A stretch of DNA of 64,000 nt from Antilocapra americana (GCA_007570785.1 ML664183.1:20887278-20951277); one strand, 5' to 3'; shown: positions 35,272 to 46,800, counted from the stretch's first letter. Numbers and translations: made by a program. The notes: generated by a model from the letters alone, not told the origin.

Positions 35272-35705
35272 TGAGAAGCTGATAATAATGATAGCTAATA
35301 TTTGTTATGTTTCATAAAGTATAAAATGGGCTTCTCAGGTGACACTAGTGATAAAGAACCTGCCTACTCCAGTATTCTTGCCTGGAAAATTCTACGGACA
35401 GAGGAGCCTGACAGGCTACATTTCATGGGGTCACAAAGAGTTAGACACAATTGTAGTGACTTAGCACAATCACACACATAAATTATATAATAAATCTACA
35501 TGAATTTACTCACTTGATCCCTAAGATCAACTCTTTCAGGTGAGTATATATATATATATATTTTTCCCATTTTATGGATAAGGATATTGAGGCACAAAAA
35601 ATAGAGAAAGTTTCCCAGGAAGGTAATCAAGAGCCAAGATTTGAACTGTGTCAATATGCTGCCAGAGTCTGGTTGTTTAAACAATGGATTAACTCCCTAC
35701 TGTGC
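35272..35705 (-). mobile_element. MIR SINE split by a Bov-tA
   Basis: Antisense MIR. ATAATGATAGCTAATATTTG lies left of the Bov-tA. TGAATTTACTCACTTGATCC, CCCATTTTATGGATAAGG, GCCAAGATTTGAACTGTG and GCCAGAGTCTGG lie right of it. A (TA)n tract sits in the right half near 35545-35563. Confidence 0.8.
35328..35479 (+). mobile_element. Bov-tA SINE, internally deleted, nested in MIR
   Basis: Head GGGCTTCTCAGGTGACAC runs from AAGAACCTGCC directly to TACTCCAGTATTCTTGCC. The box B region and linker (roughly 75 bases of the family) are missing. Ends GACACAATTGTAGTGACTTAGC. Confidence 0.88.
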
Positions 35706-35828
35706 TTGTTTGGCAATTAATCATCATTTTCACCTGTGAGAGTCACCTGAGCCTCAGGTTCTTCATAAGAACAATTAGGTAGGAGTGTTGCAATTTTTAG
35801 CACACAACACAAAAATTCTATTGCATCA

Positions 35829-36301
35829 TGGTATAGTCAGGCCACTCAAAATGGATATTCTCTTAGTATTTGTATATCTCCTGCTCAACCAGTGCCCTTC
35901 TTCATCTATACCCTATTCACATGAACAAGCCTGCCCCAGAACCAAGGCTAGAATTGCTCCACCTGCTAAGCTATTAAAAAGAAACACCCTGCCCCCTGAC
36001 GGACCTTAATCTGAGAGGCTGAAAACAACGTGCCCCACGGGTGGGTTTCCCTGGGAGCTGATGAGCCAAGCTGATATCTCCCTCTAAACCAGACCTTCCT
36101 TCTCCCCTGAGCAGGCAGACACTCCTGCCACATCCTTCTCACTTTCCATCACACATAGGGGGCTGTCACTCCAGGGCCTTGCTTCAGGTGTAAGATACCG
36201 CATCCACGGAACCACAGATGTCTCAGCCGCTGTCTCTGGGGTCTTCTGTCTTGAGGTTGGGCATCTATAAGGTTTGCAGGCCTGCAGGGTGCAGCCCAAC
36301 A
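35829..36301 (+). mobile_element. ERV LTR 1 of tandem array
   Basis: About 473 bp, TGGTATAGTCAGG to GCAGCCCAACA. Shared with the copies at 37838 and 41052: CACTCAAAATGG, TCCTGCTCAACC, TTCACATGAA, AGCTGATGAGCCAAGCTGAT and CTTGAGGTTGGGC. Upstream sequence has no counterpart before the other copies, which fixes the 5' boundary. Confidence 0.8.
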
Positions 36302-37837
36302 ACTCTTGAGCCAGCCTGGCAATAATCCCGAGGTGGCCATCCCCCAGACTGTGGGGATTTATGGCAGCTGTCTACCATGAGAGATGTATTTTTCCTTCCA
36401 TGACATTGAGAATATCATGTTAACCTCAGAGGCTCTTTACAGTTTAAAAGTAGTAGTCCTGTGCTCGTGGCTCATCTGATTGGATGGGAGTGACTGGTGA
36501 ATACAGACAAAAGGTAAGGATCTAGATTATCTACAAAATACTAATATACCCCAGACCCAGCACCCCTAAATGATTATAGATGCACACTTTAGGGATATTA
36601 ACTCTGGGACAGGCTTGTGAATTAAATATGGTCAATTACTCAGAAGAATTTGGTGGGAGACTGTGGCAATAGCAAAATTATGAAAGAATATCCTGGGGCT
36701 GCCGTTCCCAGCTTTGGAAGGAGACAGAGTAAGGATTTAGTGCAATGAAACAGTTATTTTCAGTCTATGATGCATTACAACATTGAAGACATTATAAAAG
36801 ACCTACCCAAGGCTTTGAAATGTGTAAAAAACCACCACGCAGGATATAAAACAGCTGTGTGTGACACACAGGACCCCCCATGGACATTGATAGTGACCAA
36901 AGAGTCCACTTTATGAGCCATGAAGTTCGAAAATGGACTGATAAAAAAGATATGCTGCCATTCCCACTTGCCTTACAATGTCGCTGCTGCTTGGCCACTT
37001 AAACAGCAACTGAGACGGGAGACCTGTCCTCTGAAAATATGGACAGAGCCCAGGAGCAGCTGACCCAGAGGCCACCAGTCAACATCGATCGAGTTAAACT
37101 GCTGACCATCAAAGGACGGTTGCCCTTGCCACAGGATCCACCCCCAGGAGAAGACAGTAGAAAATGGGCCTGGAACTGGCAGGTAGGTCCCGATTGGTTT
37201 GCGTTTGTGGGGAATAGGATTAGAAATGGCCTTATAGATTTCACCTATATTCTACCAGAGTCACCTAAAATTAATTCCTCCTGGTCCCCATACTAGAGAA
37301 AGGCATATTAACCTTATATTATAAAGTTATATTAACTTTGTGGTTTGTCGCTACACTGCCGCTCCAGTGTTTGTTACGTGCCATTGCAACCGAGGGTGGA
37401 CATACAGTATGGTACTGCAGGCAGGACAAAAGCTACTGCAGGGGCAGTGGTATTTCAGAATGCTGTTACTGCTTGCGTTTTGCTTAATGGTCATGATGTA
37501 CCCAGTATTGTGCCTGATAAACAGCTCATATTTTGTCTCTAGTCTGAGCAGGAGTCTGTTTATGGACTGGGTGACAACAGTAGGCTCACTGTGAGATGTT
37601 TGATTGCTGGTTCTACAGCGAGATGCTTTTGTTGTCATCTTCTGGACTTCCATATATTGACCCCAAAAGTGCCTGGCTCCACAGTTTGCCTACTTCTTGG
37701 ATTCTCAGTATTCATTAGCTGCTATTGTCTGTATTGGGTTTGTGGTACTTGGTTGTAGTCTCTCTCTACATACCTGACCTTAGGGATGTCAAGAAAAGGG
37801 GGAAGACTAAAGCTTGCGCAGGGTATATTGGATGGAG
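36302..37837 (+). mobile_element. ERV internal region, copy A
   Basis: About 1.54 kb between LTR 1 and LTR 2, collinear with copy B at 38315-41051. Shared landmarks: AATCCCGAGGTGGCC, CTGTGGGGA, TTTAGGGATATTAACTC, GAGACAGAGTAA/GAGGCAGAGTAA, AGACCTACC and ACAGCTGTGTGTGACA. It is far shorter than a full provirus. I see no gag, protease or reverse transcriptase motif, only short frames (such as 37039-37296, 85 codons, and 37340-37594, 84 codons with a hydrophobic stretch). A purine tract (AAGAAAAGGGGGAAG, about 37790-37804) shortly before LTR 2 could be the polypurine tract. Probably a deleted, non-autonomous provirus. It lacks about 70 bases just after the LTR that copy B has. Confidence 0.65.
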
Positions 37838-38314
37838 TGTTTAGTTAGGCCTCTCAAAATGGCTCTTCTCTTGTTCTTTGTATATCTTTTGCTTGATCAG
37901 TCCCTGCTTGGCTTACACCTTGCTCACATGAATGCACTTGCCCTTTGCTGCTTATGTCATAATGGTTTCACCTGCTAGTTTATTAAAAGAAAACATCTAC
38001 CCAACTGATAGTCATTAACCTTAGAGGCCATGAGCAACATAGCCCATAGGCTGGTTTCCCAGGTAGCTGATGAGCCAAGCTGACATCAGTTCTCCCTCTA
38101 AAACAGAGCCGCCTCCTCCCCTGATCAGGGAAGACTGGTGCTGTGTCCTGCTCACTGTCTATTGAACACAGTGCAGTGTAGCTCCAGGACTGCTTCACAT
38201 GTAACATACCCCACCTACTGAACTACTGATGTCTGTCACTGTTATCGAGCTCTTTCTTCAGTCTCAACACTGGTCCACTACAAGGCTTTCAGTCCTGCCA
38301 GGTGCAGTCCAACA
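37838..38314 (+). mobile_element. ERV LTR 2 of tandem array (shared)
   Basis: About 477 bp, TGTTTAGTTAGG to GCAGTCCAACA. Serves as 3' LTR of copy A and 5' LTR of copy B. Confidence 0.82.
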
Positions 38315-38854
38315 ACTCTTGAGGCAGCCAGGAGGCTGATAAAATGCCTGTGAGTTCCATGATGTGGGCAAATAAAGATGGGAACAGAAAGTTGTGGGGG
38401 TAATCCCGAGGTGGCCTTCCTCCAGCCTGTGGGGACTTGTGGCAACTGTCTATTGTCAGAGATGTCTCTTTCCGTGACGTTGAGGATATCCTGCTAACCT
38501 CAGAGACTCTTTCCAATTTAAAAGTAGCTGTCCTGTGCTCATGGTTCTTCTGATTGCAAGAGGGTGGCTGGTGAACAGAAATAAAATGCAAGGAGCTAGA
38601 TTATCGACAAAATACACACCCCAGACTCATCACCCTTAAGCAATTATAGATGCAGGCTTTAGGGATATTAACTCACTGAGAGGCTTGTGAATTGGCCATG
38701 GCCATTTACCTAGAAGTGTTTGGTCAGGGACTGTGACAACAGCAAAATATTCATAGAGTATACTGGGGCTGCTGGTCCTAGCTATGGAAGGAGGCAGAGT
38801 AACGATATATTGTGAGGGAACAGCTGCTATTTGCAGTCTACAATGTATTACAAC

Positions 38855-39111
38855 CAGAGAAGGCAATGGCACCCCACTCTAGTACTCTTGCTTGGAAAAT
38901 TCCATGGATGGAGGAAACTGGTAGGCTACAGTCCATGGGGTTGCTAAGAGTTGGACATGACTGAGTGACTTCACTTTCACTTTTCACTTTCATGCAACCC
39001 ACTCCAGTGTTCTTGCCTGGAGAATCGCAGGGACGGGGGAGCCTGGTGGGCTGCCATCTATGGGACTGCAGAGTTGGATATGACCAAAGTGACTTAGCAG
39101 CAGCAGTACAC
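38855..39111 (+). mobile_element. BOV-A2 SINE in ERV copy B
   Basis: Two Bov-A units with the TTTCACTTTTCACTTTCATG linker and an AGC tail. The second unit lacks its first bases. TSD attacaac at 38847-38854 and 39112-39119. Copy A has one uninterrupted gcattacaac at about 36774-36783. Confidence 0.94.
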
Positions 39112-39286
39112 ATTACAACAGTGGAAGACATAAAAGACCTACCGAAGGCCTTGAGCCACGCAAAAAACCACTATGTAGGATCTAGAACAGCTGTGTGTGA
39201 CATATAGGACCCCTTTGACACTGATAGCTACCAAGGAATCCACTTGATTGGCCACAAAGTTCAGGAATGAGTCAATAAAAATGACA

Positions 39287-40143
39287 AATGACCAAATACT
39301 TCTCCTGTTTATGGCTGAGTAATATTCCCCTGTGTATATGTAACACATCTTTATCCATTCACCCGTTGATGGACATTTAGGCTGCTTCCATGTCCTGGCT
39401 AGTGTGAATAGTACTGCAATGAACAGTTGTGTGTGTGTGTCTTTTTGAAATATGGTTTGTTTTTAGGGTATATGCACACTAATGGGATTGCTGGGTCATA
39501 AGGTAGTTCTATTTTTAGTGTTTTAAGGAACTTGCATACTGTTTTTTGTAGTGGCTATGCCAATTTACATTTCACCAACAGTGCAAAAGCATTCCCTTTT
39601 CTCCACACCCTCGCCAACATTTATTGTTTATAGATTTTTTTTGATGATGGCCATCCTGACTGGTGTGAGATAATACCTCATTGTGGTTTTGATATGCATT
39701 TCTTTAACAATTTGTGATGTTGAGAATCTTTTCATGTGTTTCTTGACCATCTGCATGTAGACAGAGTCAGTCATACAGAATGAAATTAGAGAAAAATATT
39801 TATATTAATACAAATATGTGGAATCTAGAAAAATTGTACAGATGAACCGATTTGCAAGACAGGAACAGAGATGCAGACATAAAGAACAGACATGTGGACA
39901 CAGAGAATGGAGGATGAATTGGGAGATTGGGATTAATATATATGCACTACTATGTGTAAAATGGATAACTAGTGGGAATCTGATGGCAGGAAGCTCAGCT
40001 GGGTGCTCTGTGATGACTTAGATGGGTGGGAGGTGGGCATAGGAGGGAGATCTAAGAAGGAAGGGATATATGTATACATACAGCTAATTTACTTTATTGT
40101 ACAGCAGAAAATAACACAACATTTTAAAGCAACTATAATAAAA
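39287..40143 (+). mobile_element. Twin-primed L1 in ERV copy B
   Basis: The left part (39287-39757) is L1 ORF2 3' sequence in antisense (TGGCTGAGTAATATTCCCC, GGGATTGCTGGGTCATAAGG). The right part (39758-40143) is the ORF2 end and 3' UTR in sense, ending in poly(A). Flanks aaaaatgaca (39277-39286) and aaaaatggca (40144-40153) are a likely TSD. About 50 nt of L1 seem lost at the inversion junction. Confidence 0.85.
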
Positions 40144-41051
40144 AAAAATGGCATACATTGTCATTTCCACCCACCTTATAATCCACTGCTGCCAGGATAC
40201 GTAAACAACAATTGAGATGGGAAAACTGTTCTCTCAAAATACGGACACATCCCTGGAGCAATAGTCCCAGTACTTATGCCAAGTTAACTCAGAGGCAACT
40301 GGTCAACACCATCCGTGTTCAACTGTTGACCTCCAACAGGACCACTGCCAACCATAGCTTAGAACAATAACTTTTGCCCTTGCCACAGGATTTACTCCCA
40401 TAGGAAGATGGTAGAAAATGGCCCTGGAGCTGGCAGTTGAGTCCCCAGGTGGTTTGAGTTTGCCGTCTTGTGGGGAATAACATTAAGGAGGGCCTTACAG
40501 ATTTCTCCAAGCTTCTACCAGACCCACCTAAAATTAATTCCTTCAGGCTCCATCCTAGAGAAACGCACCCTTATATTAACTTTGTGGTTTGTTGTTTACA
40601 CTGTGCTCCAGTATTTTTCACCTGTCACGGGGACTGAGGGTGAACTGGCAGTATGCTACTGCAGGCCAGGACCCAAATCATTGGCAGAGCTGCTGTTACT
40701 GCCTGTATTTTGCTTACTGGTCATAATTTCCCCTGCATTATGTCTGATAAACAGCTCCCATTTCCTCTCTGGTCTGAGCAGAAGGAATATATTCATGGAC
40801 TGAGCAACAACACTGTGAAATGAGTTTGATTGCTGAGTCTACAGTGAGATGCCTTTGTCATCCTCTTCTGAATTTCCATTAAAAATTAACCCCACAGTAG
40901 GCTCCTCTTTTATTCTTGATCTTCTTTACCCATTGCTGTTTGTGTTGCATTTGTGGTATTTGGTTGCAGTCCACCTCTACATACCTGCCCCCCTTCACAG
41001 AAGAAGGGAAAAACAAAATTGTAAGGGTTATGCAGGATACGTCGGGGTGAG

Positions 41052-41517
41052 TGTTAGGTCAGGTCTCTCAAGATGGCTATTCTGTTGCTCTCTGTATGTC
41101 CCCTGCTCAACCAAGTCCCTGCTTCACCTACACCATGCTCACATGAATGTGGTTGTCTCCTACCCCTTAAGTCAGAATGGCTCCATTTCCTGGATTATTA
41201 AAAGGAAACACCTTCCCTAGTGATGGTCACTAACTTGAGGGACTGGGAATATGTCCTGGAAGCTGCTTTCCCTGGTAGCTGAGGAGCCAAGCTAATATCA
41301 ATTCCTTCAAAAAAATCAAAGCCTCCTTCTCCCATAGATAGTGAAAACAGCTGCGTCCTGCTTGCTGTCTGCCATGCACACTGGGGTATAGCTCTAGGGC
41401 TTGCTTCTGATGTGTAAGCTCCCCCATCTGCTAAACCATGGCTGTTTGTCACTGTCCCTGAGCTTTCTTTGGTCTTGAGGCTGGGCAGCTATAAAACCTG
41501 CAGGGTTCACCCCAACA
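41052..41517 (+). mobile_element. ERV LTR 3 of tandem array
   Basis: About 466 bp, TGTTAGGTCAGG to CACCCCAACA. Similarity to the other two LTRs stops after CAACA, which marks the 3' boundary of the array. No target duplication matching the left flank of LTR 1 is visible. Confidence 0.8.
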
Positions 41518-41603
41518 GTAGTGGTCTTAGTAGTGGGGGTAGTGGTGGTAATAGGTTTCCATATACTGATCACCCACTGGGATCAGAAGCACTGTGAACA
41601 CTG

Positions 41604-41927
41604 CAGGTATACTTTGTTTTATTGCACTATACTTGGTTATGCTTCACAGAGAGAGCATTTTTACAAATGTAAGACTTGTGTCTACCCTGCCTGGTCAGAT
41701 TGTTAGCATTTTAGCAATAATTTGCCTAAAATAAATTTAATTTAGGTATATATACTTTCTTCTTTAGACAAAATGCTATTGCACACTTTAATAGACTACA
41801 GTATAATGTAAACATAGTTTTCATATGCACTGGGAAATCAAAAATTGTGTGACTTAATTTTTTTTTTTTACAATATTCAGTTTGTGGCAGTGGTCTAGAA
41901 CCAAATCTTATCTCTGAGGTATGCCTG
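41604..41927. mobile_element. Tigger-type DNA transposon fragment
   Basis: Ends are a diverged inverted repeat: CAGGTATACTTTGTTTTATT on the left and GAGGTATGCCTG on the right. Interior segments AAAATGCTATTGCACACTTT and AGACTACAGTATAATGTAAA are typical of a Tigger1-derived non-autonomous element. No transposase remains. Confidence 0.85.
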
Positions 41928-41934
41928 CAGTTCC

Positions 41935-42070
41935 TCTAATCCTCATAATAATTCTCCAAGGCAAATATCATATTTAATTACTTAACTGGGAAAATTAAGT
42001 AGCAGAAAGATGAAGTAACTTTCCCAAGATCATACAATTAGGAAATAGGACATTTGGGATTAAAATCCTA
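41935..42070 (-). mobile_element. MIR SINE
   Basis: CTCTAATCCTCATAATAATT, CTGGGAAAATTAAGTAGCAG, AAGTAACTTTCCCAAGATC and ATACAATTAGGAAATAGG match antisense MIR. Confidence 0.75.
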
Positions 42071-42149
42071 TTGTTGATAGAACCATTTCATTTATAATCA
42101 CTGTATTATATATCAGGTCTGAAGGATTTAATACCTGCCAGCTGTAATC

Positions 42150-43000
42150 ATGTATCCTTAAACATTTTTTGCCTTTTCCCATTCTCCCACCCGCCCAGCT
42201 CGTGGTAACCACCATTCCACTTTTTTGGGCTGAATTTGTTTCTTTTTTTTTTTTAGATTCTGCATATGAGATGCATTATAGTATTTGTCTTTCTCTGTCT
42301 GACTTATCTCACTTATCATATCATATTATCAGTGTCCTTAGGGTCCACCCATGTTGTGCAAACATGGGTTTGTTGTCCTTTATTGGAGCATGCTGTCCTT
42401 TATTGTTATGGATGACTAGTGTTCAGTAATGTATACAGAGCATGTTTTTATCTACTTACCCTCTGATAGACAATCTGGTTTTTTCCACGTCTAACTATTG
42501 TGAATAATGCTGCAGTCAACATAGGACTATACATGTATGTTGATCTCTTTTATTTTCCTTGGGGTACATATATTCAGAAATAAGACTGCTGGGTAGTATA
42601 GTAGTCCTGTTTTTTTGTTGTTGTTGATGTTTTCAATGTTTTTGAGTAACCGTCATACTGTTCTCCCTAGTGGCTAAACCAGTTTACAGTCCCACCGAGA
42701 GTGTACAAAGATTCCCTTTTCTCACATCCTTGCCACACTTGTTATTTCTTGCCTTTCTGTTAACAGTTACTAAAGGTTTGAGATAATATCTCACTGTGGT
42801 GTTTATTGATATTTGTGTTTCCTTGCTTAGTGATATTGAGTACCTTTTTACGTAACTGTTGGCCGTTTAGATGTCTTTGGAAAGTGTCCAGTTCCTTTAC
42901 CCACTTTTTATTTTTTTTTAATTAAGTTGTATGAGTTCTTCAAAAAATTTGTACATTACCACCTTATCTGATACATTGTTTGCAGCTGTCTTCTAGCATT
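42150..43000 (-). mobile_element. Old L1, 3' region, antisense
   Basis: Antisense ORF2 end: GGTAACCACCATTCCACTTT, GCATATGAGATGCATTATAG, TTGTGAATAATGCTGCAG, AGACTGCTGGGTAGTATAG and CCCACTTTTTATT. Fragmented. Confidence 0.85.
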
Positions 43001-43440
43001 TTGAAGGTTGCCTTTTCATTTTGTTGATTGCTTCCTGTGCTTTCTGTAGGTTTGGGAAATTCTCAGCTATTTCTTTAAATAAACTGCCCCATCCTTTATG
43101 CTTTTAATGTATCAATTCTGATTAACATATCAATTCTGATTTCTTCTGGTGGATTTCAGTTGCTCTCATGGGCTTTATTAGTTCTTTTAAAGTCTTAATT
43201 CCCTTTTACCTTCTGTGTTCAGAATTCCTATCTTCCAAGTCATTTATCCTTTCTTCCACCTGGTCTTCTCTGTTACTGAAATCTTACTGCATTCTTCATC
43301 ATATTCACTTAATTTTTTAGCTTCAGAATTTGTTTGGTTCTTTTTAAATTTTTTCTAATCTCTCTGATAAGGAACTCAGTTTGTTCAATATAGTTTTGGT
43401 GCTTATTTTATATAGTAGTTTGTATTTCAATCTCATATTC
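43001..43440 (-). mobile_element. HAL1/L1M-like fragment, antisense
   Basis: GGGAAATTCTCAGCTATTTC, TTCTTTAAATAAACTGCCCC and TTCTGATTTCTTCTGG resemble antisense HAL1/L1M coding sequence. Family call moderate. Confidence 0.5.
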
Positions 43441-43930
43441 CGACCTCCCCTCTCCCCCCTTCTCTCCCCTCATTGGTAACCAGTAGTTTTTTCTCTGCAT
43501 CTGTGAGTCTGTTTGTGTTATATGCATTCATGTTTTATTTATTTATTTACTTTTAGATTCCACATATAAGTGATAGTATACCTATCTCTCTGTCAGACAT
43601 TTCACTGAACACAACAATCTGTTCATCCAGCTGTTGCAAATGGCAAACTTATTCTTTATGGCTGAGTAAAATTACATTGTATGTGTACCACATCTTTATT
43701 CATTCATCTGTTGATGATCACTTAGGTTGTTTCCATATCTTGGCTATTATAAATAAACTATGAACATTAGGGTGAATGTATATTGGGTGCATGTATCTTT
43801 TCATTTAGTGTTTTTGGATATATACCCAGGAGTGGAAATGATGGATCATATGGTAGCTTTATTTTTAGCTTTTGTCAGGAAATCCCATACCACTTTCTAT
43901 GGCAGCTATACTAAATCTTTGTTGTGTTTT
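43441..43930 (-). mobile_element. Old L1 3' end, antisense
   Basis: TTGGTAACCAGTAGTTTTTT, TAGATTCCACATATAAGTG, CTTATTCTTTATGGCTGAG, CATCTGTTGATGATCAC and TATACCCAGGAGTGG in antisense L1 order. It repeats the same L1 segment as 42150-43000, so it is a separate insertion. Confidence 0.85.
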
Positions 43931-44729
43931 GGTCTGGTTTTTGATATCAAAGTAGTAATGGGCCTCATAGGATGAATTTGAGAGCGTTCTGTCTTCTTCA
44001 GTTTTTTAGATTGATATAAAAAGAAAAAGTGTCAGCTCTTTACATGTTTAGTAAAATCCTCTTGTGAAGTCATGTGGTCTTGAATTTTTGTTTGCTGGGG
44101 TTTTTAATTACAAAATCAATTTCACTACTATTGATCAGTCTATTCAGATAGTCCATTTCTTCCTGATTAAGTTTTGTAAGGTTATATGTCTTTAGAAATT
44201 TGTCCATTTTCTTCTAGGTATTCCAATTTTGGGGTGTATAACTTCACAGAATTCTCTTTTATGGAGTTTTTCTTTTTTTCATGTATCTCTGAGTTATCAA
44301 TGGTGGTTTCTCCTTGAATATTTTTTTTCCCTCATATCCCTGAGTTATCAGTGGTGGTTTCTCCTCTTTCATTTCCTATTCTGTTTATTTGGGTCCTCTC
44401 TCTTCTTGATGAACTTGACTAAAGGTTAATCAATTCTATTTATCTTTTTATCTTTTTTTTAAATGGCTCTTGGTTTTATCTGTATTTATTTTTGGGTATA
44501 TCTATCTCTAGCCTTCATTTCCCTTGTTGACTTTTGGTTTCTTGCTCTCTATTTCCTTTAGTTGGAATGTTAGGATACTTCGAGATTTTTCTTGTTTCTT
44601 GAAGTAGGTCTGTGTTGCTTTAAACTCTCCTCTTGGTACTGCTTTTCCTGTATTACACTCTGCTTCCATTTTCTCTCCAGATATTTTCTGATTTCCTCCT
44701 TGATTTCTTCATTTTATCCATTTCTTGTT
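43931..44729 (-). mobile_element. Old L1 ORF2 middle, antisense
   Basis: GGGCCTCATAGGATGAATTT, TCAATTTCACTACTATTGATC, AGTCCATTTCTTCCTGATT and CCTTCATTTCCCTTG read as an antisense ORF2 interior of an old L1. It includes a local duplication at 44280-44363. Confidence 0.75.
44280..44363. repeat. Local tandem duplication inside L1
   Basis: ATGTATCTCTGAGTTATCAA/TGGTGGTTTCTCC (44281-44313) recurs as ATATCCCTGAGTTATCAG/TGGTGGTTTCTCC (44334-44364) about 52 bases on, with few changes. Confidence 0.7.
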
Positions 44730-46305
44730 TGTTTCTAATTTTATTTGAGTATAGTTGATTTACAATGTTGTGTTGCTTTCTGCTATACACCAGAGTGAGT
44801 CAGTTTTACATATACACATATCCGCTTTTTTTTTTTTAAATTTTCTCCCCTGGAAGTCATTAGAGTATTGAGTAGAGTTTCCTGTGCTATACATAGCACA
44901 GGTCCCTGTTAATTATCTATTATATATATAATAGTGTGCATATGTCAATCTCTATTTCCCAATTTATCCAGCTCCTACTTCTTCCCTTATGGCAGAAATT
45001 GAGAAGAACTAAAGAGCCTCTTGATGAAAGTGAAAGACGAGAGTGAAAAAGTTGGCTTAAAACTCAACATTCAGAAAAATAAGATCATGGCATACAGTCC
45101 CATCACTTCATGGCAAATAGATGGGGTAACAGTGGAAACACTGAGAGACTTTATTTTGGGGGGCACTCAAATCACTGAAGATGGTGACTGCAGCCATGAA
45201 ATTAATTAAAAGATGCTTGGTCCTTAGAAGAAAAGCTATGATTAACCTAGACAGCATATTAAAAAGCAGAAACATTACTTTATCAACAAAGATCTGTCTA
45301 GTCAAAGCTATGATTTTTCCAGCAGTCATGTATGGATGTGAGAGTTGGACTATAAAGAAAGCTGAGTGCTGAAGAATTGATACTTTTCAACTGTGGTGTT
45401 GGAGAAGACTTGAGAGTCCCTTGGACTGCAAGGAGATCCAACCTGTCAATTCTAAAGGAAATCAGCCCTGAATATTCATTGGAAGAACTGATGCTGAAGC
45501 TGAAACTCCACTACTTTGGCCACCTGATGGGAAGAACTGACTCATTGGAAAAGACCCTGATGCTAGGAAAGATTGAAGGTGGGAGGAGAAGGGGACAACA
45601 GAGGAAGAGACAATTGGATGGCATTACTGATGCAATTGACATGAGTTTGAGTAAGCTCTAGGAGTTGGTAATAGATAGTGGAGCCTGGTGTGCTGAAGTC
45701 CATGGGGTCGCAAAGAGTCGGACACCACTAAGCAACTGAACTGAACTTCTTATCTTGGATTCTTGTTTTATAAATAAGTTCATTTGTACCATTTTCTTTT
45801 TAGATTCTATATATATGTGATATCAAACAATATTTGTCCTCTGTCTGATTTACTTCACTCAGTATGACAGCCTTTAGGTCTGTCTATGTTTTTTCAAATG
45901 GCATTATTTCATTCTGTTAATGGCTGAGTAGTAATCCATTATATTTATGCACCACAATTTCTTTATCCATTCTTCTGTCAATGGGCATTAAAGTTACTTC
46001 CATGTTAGGCTGTTGTAAATAGTGCTGCAATGAACATTGGGGTACATATATCTTTTTTAATTATGGTTTTCTCTTGATAAATGCCCAGGAGTGGAATTGC
46101 TAGATCATTTGATAGCTCTATTTTCAGTTTTTTAAGAACCTCCATACTGTTCTCTATAGTGGTTGCACCAATTTATATTCCCACCAGCAGAATAGAAAGG
46201 TTCCCTTTTTCCACATCTTCTGTAACAGTTACTGTTTTTGATTTTCATTTCTCTGATAATTAGTGATGTTGAGAATCTTTTCATGCTTTTTAGCCATCTT
46301 CAGCC
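44730..46305 (-). mobile_element. L1 3' half, antisense, split by BovB
   Basis: The left part (44730-44983) is an antisense L1 3' end (ATAGTTGATTTACAATGTTG, ACATAGCACAGGTCCCTG). The right part (45752-46305) continues it (AAATAAGTTCATTTGTACC, ATGGCTGAGTAGTAATCC, GGAATTGCTAGATCATTTG, CTGATAATTAGTGATGTTG). Confidence 0.88.
44984..45744 (+). mobile_element. BovB LINE 3' end nested in L1
   Basis: 5'-truncated BovB: ATGAAAGTGAAAGACGAGAG, AAGATCATGGCATACAGTCC, CTGCAGCCATGAAATTAATT, TGGATGTGAGAGTTGGACTA and CAAAGAGTCGGACACCAC. Short TSD acttctt at 44977-44983 and 45745-45751. Coding frame broken. Confidence 0.92.
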
Positions 46306-46800
46306 ATCCATCTATACATTCTCAATCCACTCCTTTTTGTCCTGCCTCAAAAGCAAGCAAGCATTTGTGTGTTCCTTATGAGCAGAGTCCAGCCTTTCCA
46401 TGGCCTTCTTATTCCTACTGCTCCTCCAACCAGTCAAAGGCAGAGGGGTCATCTTCCCTTTGTCAAACCCCAAGATGAGGTTTGACAATACAATACCCTA
46501 TGTGTATCTAGAACCACTCACTCCCCAGGAAGATCTCCACCCATGTAATCTCCCTTTTTCTCTGAGTCCCTTCCCTGGGGCACAGGTTCAAACCTGATCA
46601 CTTTACTATTCACTTCCTACTTGATTCCATGTGGATTTTTAAGCTTGGTTGTAGACGAGTCTTTTTATACATTTCTAGTTAGTTTCCAGTGAGAATTGTC
46701 CACAGATAGATGTATTTTTAATAGATTTTGGGGAGAGGTGAGTTTTGTGTTTTACTTCCTCATCTCAACTGGAATCTCTCTCATTCTCTGCCCTGCCCCT
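46306..46800 (-). mobile_element. Probable L1 5' UTR region, antisense
   Basis: CATGGCCTTCTTATTCCTAC, CTCCTCCAACCAGTCAAAGG, CACTCACTCCCCAGGAAG and a closing GGGGAGAGGTGAG are reminiscent of the antisense 5' end of artiodactyl L1s. It follows the antisense L1 3' half, so it may be the same element with a large internal deletion. Confidence 0.45.

Larger units (their letters stand above)
38315..41051 (+). mobile_element. ERV internal region, copy B, with two nested insertions
   Basis: About 2.74 kb. Subtracting the BOV-A2 (38855-39111 plus its TSD) and the L1 (39287-40143 plus its TSD) leaves about 1.6 kb, close to copy A plus its 70-base deficit. No intact retroviral gene. The open frames are broken at different points from those in copy A. 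Confidence 0.65.

Noticed and set aside
36302..37837. Assigning specific retroviral genes to the ERV internal region
   Set aside because: Short broken frames and no motif I can name. A hydrophobic stretch alone does not justify an envelope call.
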